Source: Oryzias latipes
Taxonomy: Eukaryota > Chordata > Actinopteri > Beloniformes > Adrianichthyidae
Assembly: GCF_002234675.1 (NCBI RefSeq)
Contig: NC_019876.2
Coordinates: 26,953,750 to 27,017,749 of the forward strand
Length of the DNA stretch: 64,000 nucleotides
Reading direction: 5' to 3'
Of this stretch, positions 1 through 12,675 are shown one piece after another. The position numbers and the translations under genes were made by a program. Position 1 is the first letter of the stretch; each line of letters begins with the position of its first letter. A model generated the notes under the pieces. It was not told the DNA's origin. It did not search any database and was given only the letters and a program-made list of their open reading frames with translations.

Positions 1-250
1 GAGTTTTTAAAGACTTTGTCAAAGTTGAGATAAAGTCCCACTTTAATCATCTTTTAAACTATTTTCAAAGTGTTCCCATTGGTCTTTAGATTATGACTAT
101 GCTGCTTTTAGCTAAAATTAAAAAAAAACTGTCATTTTCGAGAACATAGTTTCTGCAGAGCGGCAGCAGTACATTCGTAAATTACGAATGGAGGCTGCAC
201 CCTTTTGATTGGCTGGCCCTGTCGTCACTCAGCAGCAGCATTTTGATAAC
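1..250. repeat. Partial copy of the dispersed AAGACCCACTC repeat family
   Basis: The stretch with 'AGTCCCACTTTAATC' and 'TTTTAGCTAAAAT(T)AAAAAAAA' resembles 24980-25100 of this window. It is probably a decayed non-autonomous element cut by the window edge. No gene is seen. Confidence 0.4.
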
Positions 251-379
251 TACCCGCTGAAACCACGGTGAAGTTAGTTTTAGGTTGGATATTCGATGGA
301 CGTGTGCATGATATGGCGAAGATTTTACATCAAACCTAATACTAAATTACAATAAAGCATTTCCTCATGTTGTATTTAT

Positions 380-1715
380 TCTAATTTTTCAATAGCTGTG
401 TGACCATACCAACACCATACACAAATTTATTTTGCAATCACAGATGCTGAATATTTTATATGCATTTTTTAATTAAAATTTCAGAGGTTCACGTATGAAT
501 TCTGGCTTTTTTTTTTCAATAGCTCCCAAAATATGTGACCCAACTGTGTCCCGAATTGTGGCCCTGACACCCCCAACATCAGACACACCACTGTTTTGAA
601 ATTGTTGATGATAAATATTTTATATAAATTTTTGTATTAAAATTCTAGCAGTTTTAAAATGAATTTTGGCCATTGTGTTAATAGCTCCAAAACCATGTGA
701 CCCAAAAAGATGAAATGTATGCCGAATTGTGGCACTGGCATCCCAACAGACACTTGAAACAAAAAAAAAACATAAGAGCAGCAATCTCTGGCAAATAGCA
801 GGAGAAAGGAAGCACAAAATAGTTTTGTTTTCTTGTCTCAAATATCACTCTTGACCAATGCACTGCACTCTCGTCCAATGGACTAATGGGATGCATTTGG
901 ACTCGTGGGGTCACACAGTTAGAGTAAATTGAAAAAATGGCCAGAATTCATATGGGAACCTCTGATAATTGAATATAAAAACTCATAAAATATTCTTCAT
1001 CTAAAGCTGCAAAGAAAAAGTGGTGGGCATTATGTTGGGATGTCAGTGCCACAATTCAGCATAAGTTTCATTTTTTAGGGTCACATGGTTTGGAAGCTAT
1101 TGAAAAAATGCCAGAATTAATATGCAAACCTCTGAAATTTTGATATTAAAAAATTTTCAGCATTAGGGTTGCACGATATGGGGAAAACTACCGATCTGCG
1201 ATATTAGTGATCAATATTGCGACGACGATATAACTTGTGATTCATGAACAAATAGCAAAACAACCAAAAACATCATTTGCATTTCACTGCTACCGTTTCA
1301 TTTAAATTAGAGGCCACGTAACCTAAATTACACTCCAAATGACCCTCGTCTACATAGGAGACGACCATCTAACATAAAAGGGCTCCGTCTGATTGGTCAA
1401 ATGCATAAAGGGATTTATTTGATTTATTAAATACTTCAAGCTGCCATAAAATTGTTGATGCACATTTAAGTTTACCATTTATTGCAATTTTCACCTTCGT
1501 TTGTGATTAGCATATTGCACAGCTTGATATTGCGATAACAATAAATTTGCCATTTATTGTGCAGGCTTATTCACCATCTAAAATTGCAAAAATAAATGGG
1601 TGTGTCTGGTGTTGGTACAATTCGGCATACATTTGGAATCCTAAGGTCACATTGATTGGGAGCTACTGAACAAAATACCAGAATATTAACTTCAAACTTT
1701 TATTCTGTAGTCATA
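380..1715. repeat. Inverted array of ~170-bp units
   Basis: A unit of about 170 bp is marked by GCCACAATTCGGCAT, GGTCACATGGTTTGGAGCTATTG and CCAGAATT..CAAACCTCTGAAATTTT. It occurs at least twice on the minus strand (about 380-760) and twice on the plus strand (about 900-1163 and 1571-1715), around a 140-bp spacer. Copies are roughly 75-85% alike by eye. No coding potential is seen. Confidence 0.6.
1164..1570. mobile_element. Non-autonomous element inserted in the 170-bp repeat
   Basis: Starts TAGGGTTGCACGATATGGGG and ends TTTATTGTGCAGGCTTA. Such 'GGGCTGCACGATAT...GTGCAGGC' repeats are widespread in fish. It splits one repeat unit: the left part stops at TTTTCAGCAT and homology resumes at ACCATCTAAAATTGC. 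Confidence 0.5.
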
Positions 1716-2830
1716 GCAAAATAAATAGGATCCTATGAACACAACTTGATGAACCTGTTTCATTGTAATCCATTTCTTTAAGCAAAACAGTGAGTCTAAG
1801 TTATGATCTAACATCACCCCATATCAGGCATTTGTTAATTTATTGACGGTCCCTAAGAGACACCGCTCTGGTTCCGCGCTGAATGTTTGTCGAAAATCCA
1901 ACATAACTTCACCGCCGTCACCCGGTGAGGACGTCAAAGGGCGAGATAAGGAGCTCCAGTGTGCCATCATGACGTGTCAGCAATCCACACGGTTCTGTGG
2001 GACAGCAGCGAGTGCGTTAAACGCAGACGGTCAGGAGTTTATAGGTCTGCAATCTTGATAGAATAGTGGCTAAATATGGCTGACCAGTGTCTCCAAGCCA
2101 GCTGTTCGCGTGCGCATTAGCTCTGGTAGCTAATTTCTGCCTGAAGGTTTCCACACAACCCCTAAATGACCCAAGAATCCTTCCAACAGAAGCGGTCTTT
2201 TTGCCGTTAGATGGGAACACATGAGACTGGAGTGCTGTGGCGGGAATGTGCGAGTATTTTTTGCTGCGCATTGAAGTTTTGCGCAAAAAACGGACAGTTT
2301 ACGGCAATAAATAAAACTGCTCCGAGTTTGAGGGAAAAGCCGCTAATAATACAACCTTAACTTTGGTGTGCAATTATAATGCCGAATTTCGTAAACGTCA
2401 AACGTAGTTCAGCGTCCGACAAACTAAAAGGATTTGCGTCACTGGCAGTCAAACGACAAGGTTAGCTTGACCACCGACCTTTAGCAGATGAGCTATGCTA
2501 GCTACATTAGCTTCCTAGCGCTATTCCTTTTCTGTCACTGTCCTCTTTATTTTAATCATTTTAATTAGCATGACGATAATTTTAGGCATTGGTCTCAGCT
2601 ATCGCGTCATAATAACCCCATTTAATCCGGTTGTTTAGTAAGATAAATTTATCACGGGTTTTATAACGGCGACATACATAAACGCTATGACGGTTCTCCA
2701 TAAAATAATTCGGAATAAACAAGTCAAGAGAACATATAATTCGCTTAAGTTTGTAGACACAAATGGAAACGCGGGAGATAAATATGGCAATGCCAAAATC
2801 CAAGAACTCTTTTAAAACAAATTCCAACCA
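1716..2830. other. No supported gene; moderately CpG-bearing stretch
   Basis: The only long frame (minus, 2017-2286, 89 codons) has neither a recognised domain nor splice sites that extend it. From 2830 back to about 2300 the DNA is AT-rich. I see nothing else to annotate. Confidence 0.4.
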
Positions 2831-3420
2831 GCTATAGCTAGCTAACGCTAGCCGTCACGTAGCTACGCTTGTTGTGATCAAGGGGGAGGAACGGCTTCCC
2901 GGTACCAGAGGACTGTCAGACGTTTTTCCCTGCGCCGTTTCGTCATAACTAAAAACACTAAGACTACTAAAAATTAAACACCAAAATGGCCAAGTGTGCG
3001 CGGAGACGGGAAGAAAGCCTGTTCGCCGGTTTACTTACATGCCGTGGGCTGAAGTCGAGCGAAACAGCGAAAGAGGAGCGGCTATCTCTCTCCCGCTGCA
3101 GTTCCGAGCTCGAGCTCTGGAATCCGCTGCGGTAGCATCGCGTATCATGGAGGACGCCGACAGAAATGGCGCTGTTTTCACATCCACCGTGTCTCCGACA
3201 GCAGCAGGAAAACCAGCCGCATTCGGGCTCCAGCCGACGAGAAGTCACCGACGGGCGGTGTGGACTAGCGAAAGCCACTCTGTCCGCCGAGAAAACCCAG
3301 TTTCCTTAAGAAACATTCCTCTGAATGCGACACCTTTCGCGTTTGTATCCAAGGCAACGGGGCGAAGCTCCGCCGTCCTGGGAGGGCTGGTTAGTTTCTT
3401 CCGCTGGAGTATTACATCAC
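2830..3420 (-). promoter_or_regulatory. CpG-rich block, candidate promoter / first exon
   Basis: CpG density is much higher than in the AT-rich flanks. On the minus strand an exon-like stretch ends at 3039 with the strong donor CAT|GTAAGTAA, and a frame starting MIRDATAADSRARAR is open from about 3149 into that donor. On the plus strand an ATG with good context (ATCATGGAGGACGCC, about 3148) also opens a frame to about 3497. Either could belong to a gene whose body lies outside the window; no homology is recognised, and unmethylated CpG-island promoters can look like this without coding. Confidence 0.35.
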
Positions 3421-4011
3421 AAGTCCAAATAAGTAGTCCTTTTAAAATTCACACCCACGCTGAAATGAAACCAATACAGGGCAACTACAAAAATTAAAGT
3501 AAATAAAAATAAATTAATAATTCAGCTTGATTAATAAGAAAATAATCACAAAAGAAAAGGTAGGCTTTATAAAACTATAGAATTAATCCATCCAGCCCAA
3601 ATATAAGTTCTTAATTTTAGATGTAATATTAATTAGCACAAAATGTCTGTACCCTTACTTGTACAACATTTGTCCACATATCAAAGTAAATAAAGTAAAT
3701 CTATGTAATTTTTCCCTTACTTTCGTTTAATTTAAACAATAAATCATCAACATAAAAACTACATTTTACTTTGAAAGTCAAACTTTAAGTTTGTGAATAA
3801 ACCTGTACTGTCATTGTAATGATAAATGAAACTGTTGGGTGGTTTTGCCTTGCTAATTTATAACAGTCAACAGCATCATTTTGGTTTTATTGTAGTAAAT
3901 AGGCTGTAACTGATTCTATCTGGTGAGGATGCGCCAAACACATAAGCACACTAATGCGCCGTTTTTTAGTGTCCCATACAGCTACATTCCTGCAATGATA
4001 AATAAACACTA
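3421..4011. other. AT-rich intergenic DNA, nothing recognised
   Basis: Low GC, with short chance frames only. There is no splice pattern, repeat end or RNA fold that I can support. Confidence 0.5.
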
Positions 4012-4137
4012 TATAAATGCTTGTGGCCCTGAGACAAACTAGTGACCTGTCCTGGGTGTACTCCGCCTTCACCCAACAGGCTCCATTAACCCTGTGACCC
4101 CAAAAGGGATATGTGTGTTAAGAAAATGGATGGATGG
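4012..4137 (+). repeat. SINE 3' part with (GGAT)n tail
   Basis: Contains GACCTGTCCTGGGTGTACTCC..CTTCACCC..CCCTGTGACCCC and ends AAAATGGATGGATGGA. It is the 3' half of the tRNA-headed SINE seen complete at 59396-59735. Confidence 0.6.
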
Positions 4138-5967
4138 ACAAACACTTGTTTATATGTATATGTTTCTGTGTGTGTGTGTATGTATTTCTTGGAGCGAAAT
4201 AAGTGTTTTCTGTCAAATTGGACCCTCCTCAGCAGATTTATCTTCATGTACAGAGATCTGCACCATGTCTCGCGTTCCTTTCTGGGACCTACACTTAATC
4301 CAGTTAATGGCCTCATTTTTTTCCTTGCATCTTATTTGTCCGTGAGCTCAGACAGAGCACCTTCATGCATTTTTTTAAGCATTCGCACATCTTGCCTTTT
4401 TGACTCCAATCTAACAGCCCCAGCCTCTCGTGTTCCTGTTCAGACTTTAACGTTGTAGTTTTTGATGCTGCTAATAGAAATGTTGTATTTAATGAGCTTC
4501 CAAAAGTCAAGAGCAGAAGTTTCGGTCTTGTAAATGAACCCAGCAACCTTCACCCCCTCCCTCAAAGCTGTGTGCACATGCACGTTTCATCTGCCTTCTC
4601 ATCCTTGGGGGTCATGATCTGGGGACTAGGGTAAGTCCAAGCCTACAGACCAGCTGTTTGCACTACTCCACATTCTCCACATGGCAACTGTGTTGGCAGA
4701 GCTTGTGAACTTGAGGTGAGACTCAGGTGGCTTACTGAAATGCATTTCATACAACAACAGTCGTTCAAGAATTCTTAGGACCACTGAACACAAATACTGA
4801 GCCACTCATGATTCCCAACTGAAGCTAGCTCCTCAGACCCATCCACAAAATGACCCCTGAAATACATAATTTGGTTCTGCCTCACAGATTGTTGTCCTGG
4901 TAAGGTCTGACCAGAGTCTGACCAGAGTTTGACCGCCGCAACGTGCCCCAAAAAGTGACCTTTACGAGACTGCACCTCAGTTTGCTCGGCGCTTTGCTAT
5001 CGGCAGGGTTCTCATTAACCAGAAGTCATCGTGCGGCAGATGGTACAGAACAATTAAACGAGGCCCGTTAATCTTCTCCCAGGAAGTGGCTTTGGGTGCG
5101 AGGCAGATGTTTCCTACAAAGATTCAGTTTATTTCACATCATTGGGAAATCCCAGTGCTGGCTGAGGGGCTTGTCGGCTGCTGCCCTGCACCAGGAGGAT
5201 GGAGGCAGACGTCGGTGACGCTTGCAAGTAAATCACATGCAGTGCAGAGTCACTGTGACTTGTCGGTGTTAGTTAGCGGGTCATCATGTGATACTAACAG
5301 CTTTAACAGGTCCATACCAGAGCACGAGCCATCTGTTTTATGATATACATTTAAATTTTTTTGTGTTTATATCTGCTTCCTGTACACACAATCATGGCAC
5401 GTACAATTTTAGGAGATGTTCCACTCTTCGGCTAAGAAGAAGAGGAGGAACATCTTCAAAGATTAAACCAAGTCCAGTTGACTTATTTTTATGGAATCTA
5501 CCTGGATGAATTAGAATTCAATTAAATTGTATTTTTAGAGCCCAAAATCCCAACAACAGTCGTCTCAATGGGCTTCAATAACGGTAATTGTAAAGTAAAC
5601 ATCAAATCATGGATCATGAATACATATATTCAATAGGAGAATCCTAAACTGATCTAACTACACAGACTAAACTAAACTGGGCATCTCTGCCCTTAGACCA
5701 CGTGTCAAACTCAAGGCCCGCGGGCCAAATGTGGCCCACCACTTCATTTTATGTGGCCTGTAAGTGCATAAAAGTTTTTGATTTCTTAGAATAAAAAATA
5801 AAAATTGGTGTGTATTTATTCATATCTAGGGGGAATCAGACTTGGCAACTATACATTAGGACTTAAACACTGTCAACGTAACTTAACATGACAGAATCAA
5901 ATTTAAAATGATTCATAATAGATTAACAAGCAAACATATGTTTTTTATGCAACTGTAATTGTCACTG
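4138..5967. other. Intergenic DNA; one hAT-like repeat end near 5704
   Basis: No supported gene. A short TG-rich run lies at 4160-4180. At about 5704-5770 the sequence GTCAAACTCAAGGCCCGCGGGCCAAATGTGGCCC is a common dispersed fish repeat end, here without a visible partner. Confidence 0.4.
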
Positions 5968-6178
5968 TAACCCTTGTGCTATCCTAGGCACTTTAACATT
6001 GGGAGTTGGGTCATCTAGACCCACTAGACAGTGCTCTGAACCTTTTTTCTTCAATGATTTGTGATCTTCACTGGTGTCCATGGATTACATGAAATCTTTC
6101 CACCTTTATCCACCTTTGTCATGGTAGGTAGAACACGTCAATATGAGGGTGGGGTCATCTAAGATAGCACAAGGGTTA
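5968..6178. mobile_element. MITE A, complete, TA-flanked
   Basis: Inverted ends TAACCCTTGTGCTATCCTAG and, on the other strand, TAACCCTTGTGCTATCTTAG differ at one of 20 positions. The 211-bp body has no coding frame. A second copy without its right end lies at 31691-31851. The TA at each edge suggests a Tc1/mariner-type target, by inference. Confidence 0.75.
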
Positions 6179-8295
6179 GTTAACAACCGAAGCATTTATT
6201 AAGTAAACTGAACATATAAAAAATATTCAATTTTAAATTAAATATTTAGCTTGCTAACTAAATATTTAGTTTGTAAATGTAACATTTATAAATACACGAA
6301 TTAAAAGGTGAAACTATGCATTTGAAAAATGAAACCTGTTGTTTTTCCTCCTAAAACCGGCTAAATAACCAAAAATATTGCCGTTGACATTTGACTGTGT
6401 AGCTTTACACATTTTGCACCCCATACAAACCACAGCTAACTGTGTGGTTACTTTGCTCAGAGATTGCTCTTAATACACACTTGTGTAACACACTTGTTGG
6501 ATTAAATAGGTCAAGTCAGTATTAACTTAGTCAATAAGAGTGCAGCCAGCCTCCCCCTTGACACAACTCTAGCAGCCAGGAAGAGCTTAAAAACGATGGG
6601 ATGCTCCGTCTGTTGTTTGGGGAAAAAGAAAGTTTTCATGGTTGTCATATTGATTGAAGTCATAGAGACAAGCAGCACGGAGGACAGGTCATGTGACCTC
6701 ACAGACATGACTGGATCACACCCGCATGTCTTTCTATACTGCATTGTGGGCAGCCTAAGAGAAACTGATGTTAATGTGAGTGATCATGTGACAAACTTTG
6801 ATTCTCATGACGATGCAATCACAGAGGCCCCCGCGCTGAGTGGGAGTGGTGCCACGCGAGCAGCAAACAGCAGCGGTCGTCACCTCCTGCTCACCTGACA
6901 CACTTCTCGCAGCAACAATCCTTTTAGAGGTTATCTCTGGAAAAGGGCCGATGACAGCGCTGCACGTTAATCAAGGAGACCAGTCTGCATCAAAGGTCCC
7001 CCAGCCTTTATGACAGCAGCAGGACTGGTTTTTCCTTTGCTGATCTGTCTGCTGGACCCTGCATGCTTTCATTTTCACCATGGCAGCTGTCCAAATCTTT
7101 AAACACTCCACCAGCACAGAAAACTAGACTCTACGGGCAAATGTGAAGACTAAAAACACACTTTAAACCATCTTTGCATATCTGATTACCGGGACTTGAC
7201 TTTGAGTTCTGAGGGCTCGCCTTATCATTATCACTGGTTGCTGCAGGCTTGCCACAACTTGTAGAGATATTTAATATGTATGCTTTTGTGGTGAGTCATG
7301 ACATGAAATGCAGATTTAGTCAGCCGTTCCTTCTGTGACTCATGTTTCCTTCTAATCTGTTGCCACATACACACAAACACATTTAAATTTAGATGTATAT
7401 TTTCCAAAGAATATATATACAAACAAACTGTAACATCTAGAAAATTTCAAAGAGAATCAAGAAATCAACTTTCAAGCATTTGAATCCATTTCTTTGCACT
7501 TCATTGAGGGAAGTATTTGAGCCGCTGGTAACCATTATGAGTATTACTGGTTCACAAAGATTAGTTTAGCCTTGTTTTTCACTGACCGCTTACTGTCTGG
7601 TCCGGTTTAGAATGGTCCAAGCAATTCCGGCAAGCGTTTCCACTCTACCTTGACCCGTCCTGGCGCATGCGAGGTGAAGGTAACGACAACAACAATGGCG
7701 GTCATCCAGAAGCTCCTTTTCACTCACCCGGGGAGAAAGTTCATGTAGAACCGCCACTGCCTTTTTACGGTTACTATACTGTAACTGGGCAGTATTTTAC
7801 TGTAATGTCTGTAAACATCAATGAATTAGAAAAAGCTCATGGTCACTGCTGTAAGTTTCAATGTAATATTTACTGGTAGAAATGGACAGAAAAAATGTGA
7901 TTCTATGTGCTTTCCCAACATGGATTTGGCTTTTCGTAAATGTTTGAGTTTCAACTGTGTGTGAGTGGGGAATACAATAAAGCTTCCTGCAAATGGAGAG
8001 TCATGATGCTTTTATTTTGTTATTAAAACAGCTTCCTGTTGGTGTTTTGTTAGAGGAAACCAGTCCAGCATTATACGCAGTGGAGGTCAGCCGGTTTTCT
8101 TTTTCCTCTGTGAAGTTTTCAATGTGAAGAGGTGACAAAAACATTGGAATTTTTTAGGTTACATGTTTTGGAATCCAAACGTTTCCTGTAAAACATTTGT
8201 GACATGATGGGCTTTTAGAAATACACCCTTGAAGGTGAAGTTACCCAGGAGGGTTTGCAATTTTGGAAGAGAATTCAGTTAATACTTCCTCAGAG
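6179..8295. other. Intergenic DNA, nothing recognised
   Basis: The frames at 6511-6898 and 7667-7879 are short and show no domain, paralogue or splice support. At about 7600-7660 a CGTTTCCACTCTACC-type stretch resembles ends of Harbinger-like MITEs, but no matching end was found. Confidence 0.4.
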
Positions 8296-8345
8296 ATGGC
8301 ATGGTGGTGCAGTGGTTAGTACTTTGGCTACAAAATAAGAAGATC
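8296..8345 (+). repeat. SINE head fragment
   Basis: GGCATGGTGGTGCAGTGGTTAG is the tRNA-like head (A-box region) of the SINE family; homology stops within 50 bp. Confidence 0.45.
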
Positions 8346-8668
8346 ACAAACTCACTTACTTCTGTAACTGGACTGCATGTGTCACTGTGTCTTACCCGGT
8401 CTAGAAACTGGATCCACAAGATTTTTACATTTTATAACAAACATGGGATGATTGTAGTAAAAGAGACAGTTTACTTATATATAAATATGTATGGATTTAA
8501 TGCAAACCAAGAAAAAAGAAAGAGCTGGTTGAATACTTTAAACAGTTATTGTTAGGCTTTTATTTTTAGCAATTAGGCTAGTTTAAAACAGAACTAAACA
8601 CTAACTGTTAAAATGTCATTATTAATTGTTTATCAACCATTTTACTATAGTTATAAAGAAACTGTTGA

Positions 8669-8780
8669 CATGGTGGTGCAGTGGTTGGCACCATCCTCTC
8701 ACAGAAAGAGGTCTGCAGTTCAAACCCCTGTGGGAACCTTTGTGTGTTGAGTTTGAATGTTCTCTCTGTGCATCCGTTAG
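8669..8780 (+). repeat. SINE 5' fragment
   Basis: A head with GGTGGTGCAGTGGTTGGC and a B box-like CAGTTCAAACCCC, followed by the GTGTTGAGTTTGAATGTTCTC body. Truncated before the 3' tail. Confidence 0.55.
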
Positions 8781-9029
8781 TTTTGTTCAAGGGGAATTGA
8801 AATTGTTCTGAGGTGTAAAATAAAGGATCGTACGTCTCTGTCTGGTGTTGCAAAGATCTACGAACTCATTCCATGTTAATATAACCTTAAACAATTGCAG
8901 GAATGACTGTTTTTTTTTAAGTGAAATAGGGAATATGGCCTAAAAACAGCTACAGACGTCATAAGAGAACCAGAGTAACTCTTTTTTTACCATATTTATT
9001 TTAAAGTAAATATACTGGAAATGATATAC

Positions 9030-9300
9030 GTTAATATTATCGTAAAAGGAAGCACAGTACAATTACTGGAACTACTACTACTGTTTTTCATTTTAGGGTA
9101 GTACAACCTTAAAATGAATTACAGTAAAATATCCATGTACTGTATTTCATTTTATAGCTTTATACTTTAAAATTAAACACAGCAAGAAATTGTACCGTAT
9201 TTCATTTTACAGTAACAAAGTTGTAAAATGCTTTACAATAACTTACTGGCATCCAGCTGCCAGTAAGTTATTTTAAAATCTACAGCAACTATTTTACACT
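9030..9300. repeat. Dispersed MITE-like repeat with a 15-bp hairpin
   Basis: Repeated short words (ATTTTACAGTA, TGTATTTCATTTTA) end in a perfect inverted repeat: arms AATAACTTACTGGCA at 9237-9251 and 9258-9272, loop of 6 nt. This resembles fish 'TTACTGGCA' MITEs. Confidence 0.5.
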
Positions 9301-9424
9301 GTGGGCTCAGGAGCCCCATGTACACAAAGAACATGCACACTTTCATCCATTCAGAACCAGCTGAATCGGTTTCAGGCTCACAGGGTTCCTGGAGCCAAAG
9401 GCGAGCCACACCCAGAACTGGTCG

Positions 9425-9612
9425 CAAGTCCATTGCAGGACCAAACAAACAAATGCACACCGTGGGACAATTTAGAATAGTCAATTAACCTATAGGACGA
9501 ACGTTTTAGGACTATGGGAGGAAACGGAGAAAACCCATGCATGCTCAGGGAGAACACGCAAACAACACACGGTACAATCCCAGCCGGGATTTGAACCAGG
9601 GTGGGAGCACAG
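9425..9612 (-). repeat. SINE copy, minus strand
   Basis: On the minus strand: GGTTCAAATCCC (B box), then GTTTGCGTGTTCTCCC, TCCGTTTCCTCCCATAG and AATTGTCCCAC, the order of the full copy at 59396. Confidence 0.65.
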
Positions 9613-10829
9613 CATGTACACTTTCCCGTAAAAATCTGGATTTGAACCTGAAAAATGAAATTCCTAAAAGGCACTTACTTTTCCTCCTATCAATCTATAG
9701 AAGCAAGTATCCAAATTCAGGTGACAGTTGAGACTGAATGTTTTGAAGGGTGGACTGATGGAAGGGACCATTCTTTGTGTGCATGTCAGTTAAATAACAT
9801 TGGATTAAGTGGAGCTGTGTTTGCTAAATAAAGTGAGACATTTCAAAAGCCTTTTTGTGTTTTCATTATTTAAACCAGTGCTCATGCTTTGGTCATGCTC
9901 TCAGCACACAGTAAAGCATTTTCAGCAACAAGCTGCAAATACTTAGAGTCACGAGGTTCATTCTATAGTAAGTCTATTTGGAGCCTGTCGAGTATTTTCT
10001 CCTAGCTGCAGCCGTGTAAAGGTCAACCGGGGCAGTGCTTCACTCGTATGAACGCAGCAGTGCGGCATCTGCTCCCACATGACTCAACAGACTACTGGAT
10101 TCATAGGAAATAAGTAAATGTGTTTGTCATTAGCACAACAATGTCACATGAAAAACAAATTAAATGCAAAGTTCTTATTCCAGCTGTGAAGCACGGTGGT
10201 GGAGGAATGATAGTCATCAAGCAACCTGGAAATAGTCCATCTTTTAGCCCTTTAACATTCAAAAAATACATGTAAGAGGAAAAGAAAGAAAGAAAAAGTA
10301 GGACAGAACCTAAAACTGTGAAAACATGGAGAGAAGCAGGACTTTTGAGAGGCTGAAGAGTTTTTCTAAACAGACATCAGAAGGGAGTTCAGGCTCTGTA
10401 GCCTGATGGGAGGATTCTCTGATCGGATGAGATCCGCTTTTTACTGCTGGATTTAAAGTTTGGTTTGGAAACTGAAAGAATGAAACTGTGTGGAGGTAAA
10501 ATATCCACAATGTTTCCTTTACACAATTAATGAGAAGACAATTTCACAAGAAGCTTACGCGTAACAGTGAAAAGAACACATTAAAAAGGTTTTTTGATTA
10601 TTTTTGACATTAAAAGCTGAAAACCTTCCTAAATACCTTGTCTTAAGCATTATTGTCACACAGCTGTTATATTTCAGACGCACGTAAAGAATGCTTTTGT
10701 GGATGAAGGATTTGATTTGATTCTTCCTTTCATGAATTCCAGGGGATCAGGATGAGTCACAGCTTAACTTTTCCCAAATAAAGAAAAGTGATGCACGATC
10801 ACTTAAACCCTCCTTAAGGCGCAGTGATC
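9613..10829. other. Intergenic DNA; possible Tc1 scrap near 10190
   Basis: No supported gene. GTGAAGCACGGTGGTGGAGG at about 10185-10205 recalls the 'KHGGG' stretch of Tc1 transposases, but nothing around it extends the match. Confidence 0.35.
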
Positions 10830-11385
10830 TTGAAAACAGCCGCCCACGCCATGATTAGCGCTCGCATAGATTATTGCAACTCTCTGTAGTCCAGTCAGTT
10901 CAGAATGCAGCAGCACGACTGGTGACTGGAACAACCAGACGGGCAGACTCCAGTACTTCATTTTAGAATTTGGTTCAAACTTTGATTGTTTGTTTTTAAA
11001 GCTCTTCGTGGCCTTGACCCAGTTTGCTTAGCTGAGCTTTTAACTGCCTGCAGCCATTCTAGAGTTTTACGTTCTGCCAATCAATATCTGCTTCATGTGT
11101 CCAGGTCACTACAGAAACACTGGGGTGAGCGCGCTCTTTCCAATTGCCGGCCCTCAAATATGGAATACCGTTCCTGCAGAATTACGCATTTTTCTTTTAT
11201 TTCTTCTGTTGAATTCTTATTGATCTTTTGTTGCTGATTGCTTTCTGAAGATTTATGCTGTTTTTTTTTTAGCTCTTATTTTGTCTTATTTTAAACTTTC
11301 TTGCATCTTTTTTTTTTTTACTATAAAGCACTCTGATCCCATAAAGGAGTTGCAAAGTATAAATAAAGTTTCATTCAATCAGGCT
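10830..11385 (+). mobile_element. 5'-truncated L2-like LINE, 3' end
   Basis: Decayed RT C-terminus: words for 'IDYCNSL', 'VQNAAARLVTGT' and 'FKALRGL' can be read in shifting frames. The end is ATAAAGCACTCTG, then AAGTATAAATAAAGTTTCATTC. Stops and frameshifts throughout. Confidence 0.7.
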
Positions 11386-12253
11386 CGTTCATTCAATCTC
11401 CTCGTGAAGCTGGTCCACCCAGTGTATTTGTTACCAAATCAAGAAAGGAGGAACATAAAAAAAAACCCACACATAACAGCAAGAGTTTACAGTTGCTTCA
11501 ATCTTGGGTTTGACTTCATTTTGGAAAATAAAATAAGAACAACCAATAACATAAAATGCATAAAATTTGGGTTCAATTTTATCTTTCCTTTTTTATAATT
11601 TCTTAACATTGAGATATGAATAAGAGGAAGAAAAACTGCTTCAATGTGTCATCCTGCAATAGGAGTGGAGTTTAAACCAAAGCTTTACATAAAGTTTAAC
11701 GTGAGAGCAGCTGGAAGGACAGCAAGAGAGGAACTCTGTGTTCAGGAGGAAGTCCGACCTCTGCGTGCGAATGTTTCCGCTTAGACAGACGTCTCTGAGG
11801 TCGCAGATGAGAAAGAAGAACAAAGTGACCTTGTCTTGCGTCTGCAAGTGTGTGTGCTTTTAAGTAAGACAAACAGCGTGCCTCCTTGCATCAGGAAGGA
11901 GCACAACCCCGCTCCTCCTAATTACCGCTGTGACACAGGCCTCTGGCTGTACCTGCGTGTAAATGTGGGTCTATCCCCGGGTTTGTCTGCTGAAGTCTGT
12001 TGTCTGTCAGCACGGATGTGTTTCGGTGGAAATCCTCTCGACCTTCCGTCAGCCTCCCGAAAGAGGACGAGCGATTCCGGCAAGCCGGTCAAACTGGTTT
12101 TCAGCCTGCCACGCGTAGCTTGAATAGTTTTGGTTTTCTGTTTGATCCAGTCTCGTTTGACAGACGTCCCTGTGAGCAATGCGGGTTCAAGGTTTCACAG
12201 GATCATCTGAGACACACATGCACAGCTCACTGTTTCAGGAAAAAATACTAAAA
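11386..12253. other. Intergenic DNA, nothing recognised
   Basis: Overlapping frames on both strands around 11836-12251 shadow one another and have no domain or splice support. Confidence 0.4.
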
Positions 12254-12675
12254 CTGTGTCCGAAATCCCACCCTAACCCCTAACTACTAAAAAACTATAT
12301 TTTGCAATTCCGACACCACTCACCTCTTTTTATTTTTTAAGCAGCAAAATATGAGGTGATCGATTTCATGAAGTTAAAATCTAATCCATATGAGTGTTTT
12401 ACGACGACAATTTATGAGTCTGTCTTCCGAAGATGAAATGGTTTATTAAAAAAAACATTTAAATACATTTTTAAGGCAAAAATTGTTCAGACGCAATGCA
12501 TTGTGGTCTACATTTGCCAATCTCGTGAGCAGCGATGGGCACTGGTTTTTCACAGAGACTACTGGGAAATTTCTGGGGCACTCGATTTTGAAATTGTAGA
12601 TTTGTAGCACTACAAAATGGTGAGTGCACAGTATAGTGCACTATGTAGGGAGTAGGGAAGGAATTCGGACACAAC
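12254..12675. mobile_element. MITE B, TGTGTCCGAA ends
   Basis: Left end GTGTCCGAAATCCCACCCTA. The right end on the other strand is GTGTCCGAATTCCTTCCCTA, diverged inside. Internal AGTGCACAGTATAGTGCACT is palindromic. No transposase frame. This is a widespread fish MITE type. Confidence 0.65.

Noticed and set aside
2017..2286. 89-codon minus frame
   Set aside because: Looks protein-like in composition, but has no homology that I can name and no exon boundaries.
3148..3497. Plus-strand frame with a good ATG in the CpG block
   Set aside because: Kept only as a possibility under the CpG block: no donor-like end and no recognisable product.
10185..10260. Tc1 transposase scrap (KHGGG-like)
   Set aside because: The match covers only a few codons.
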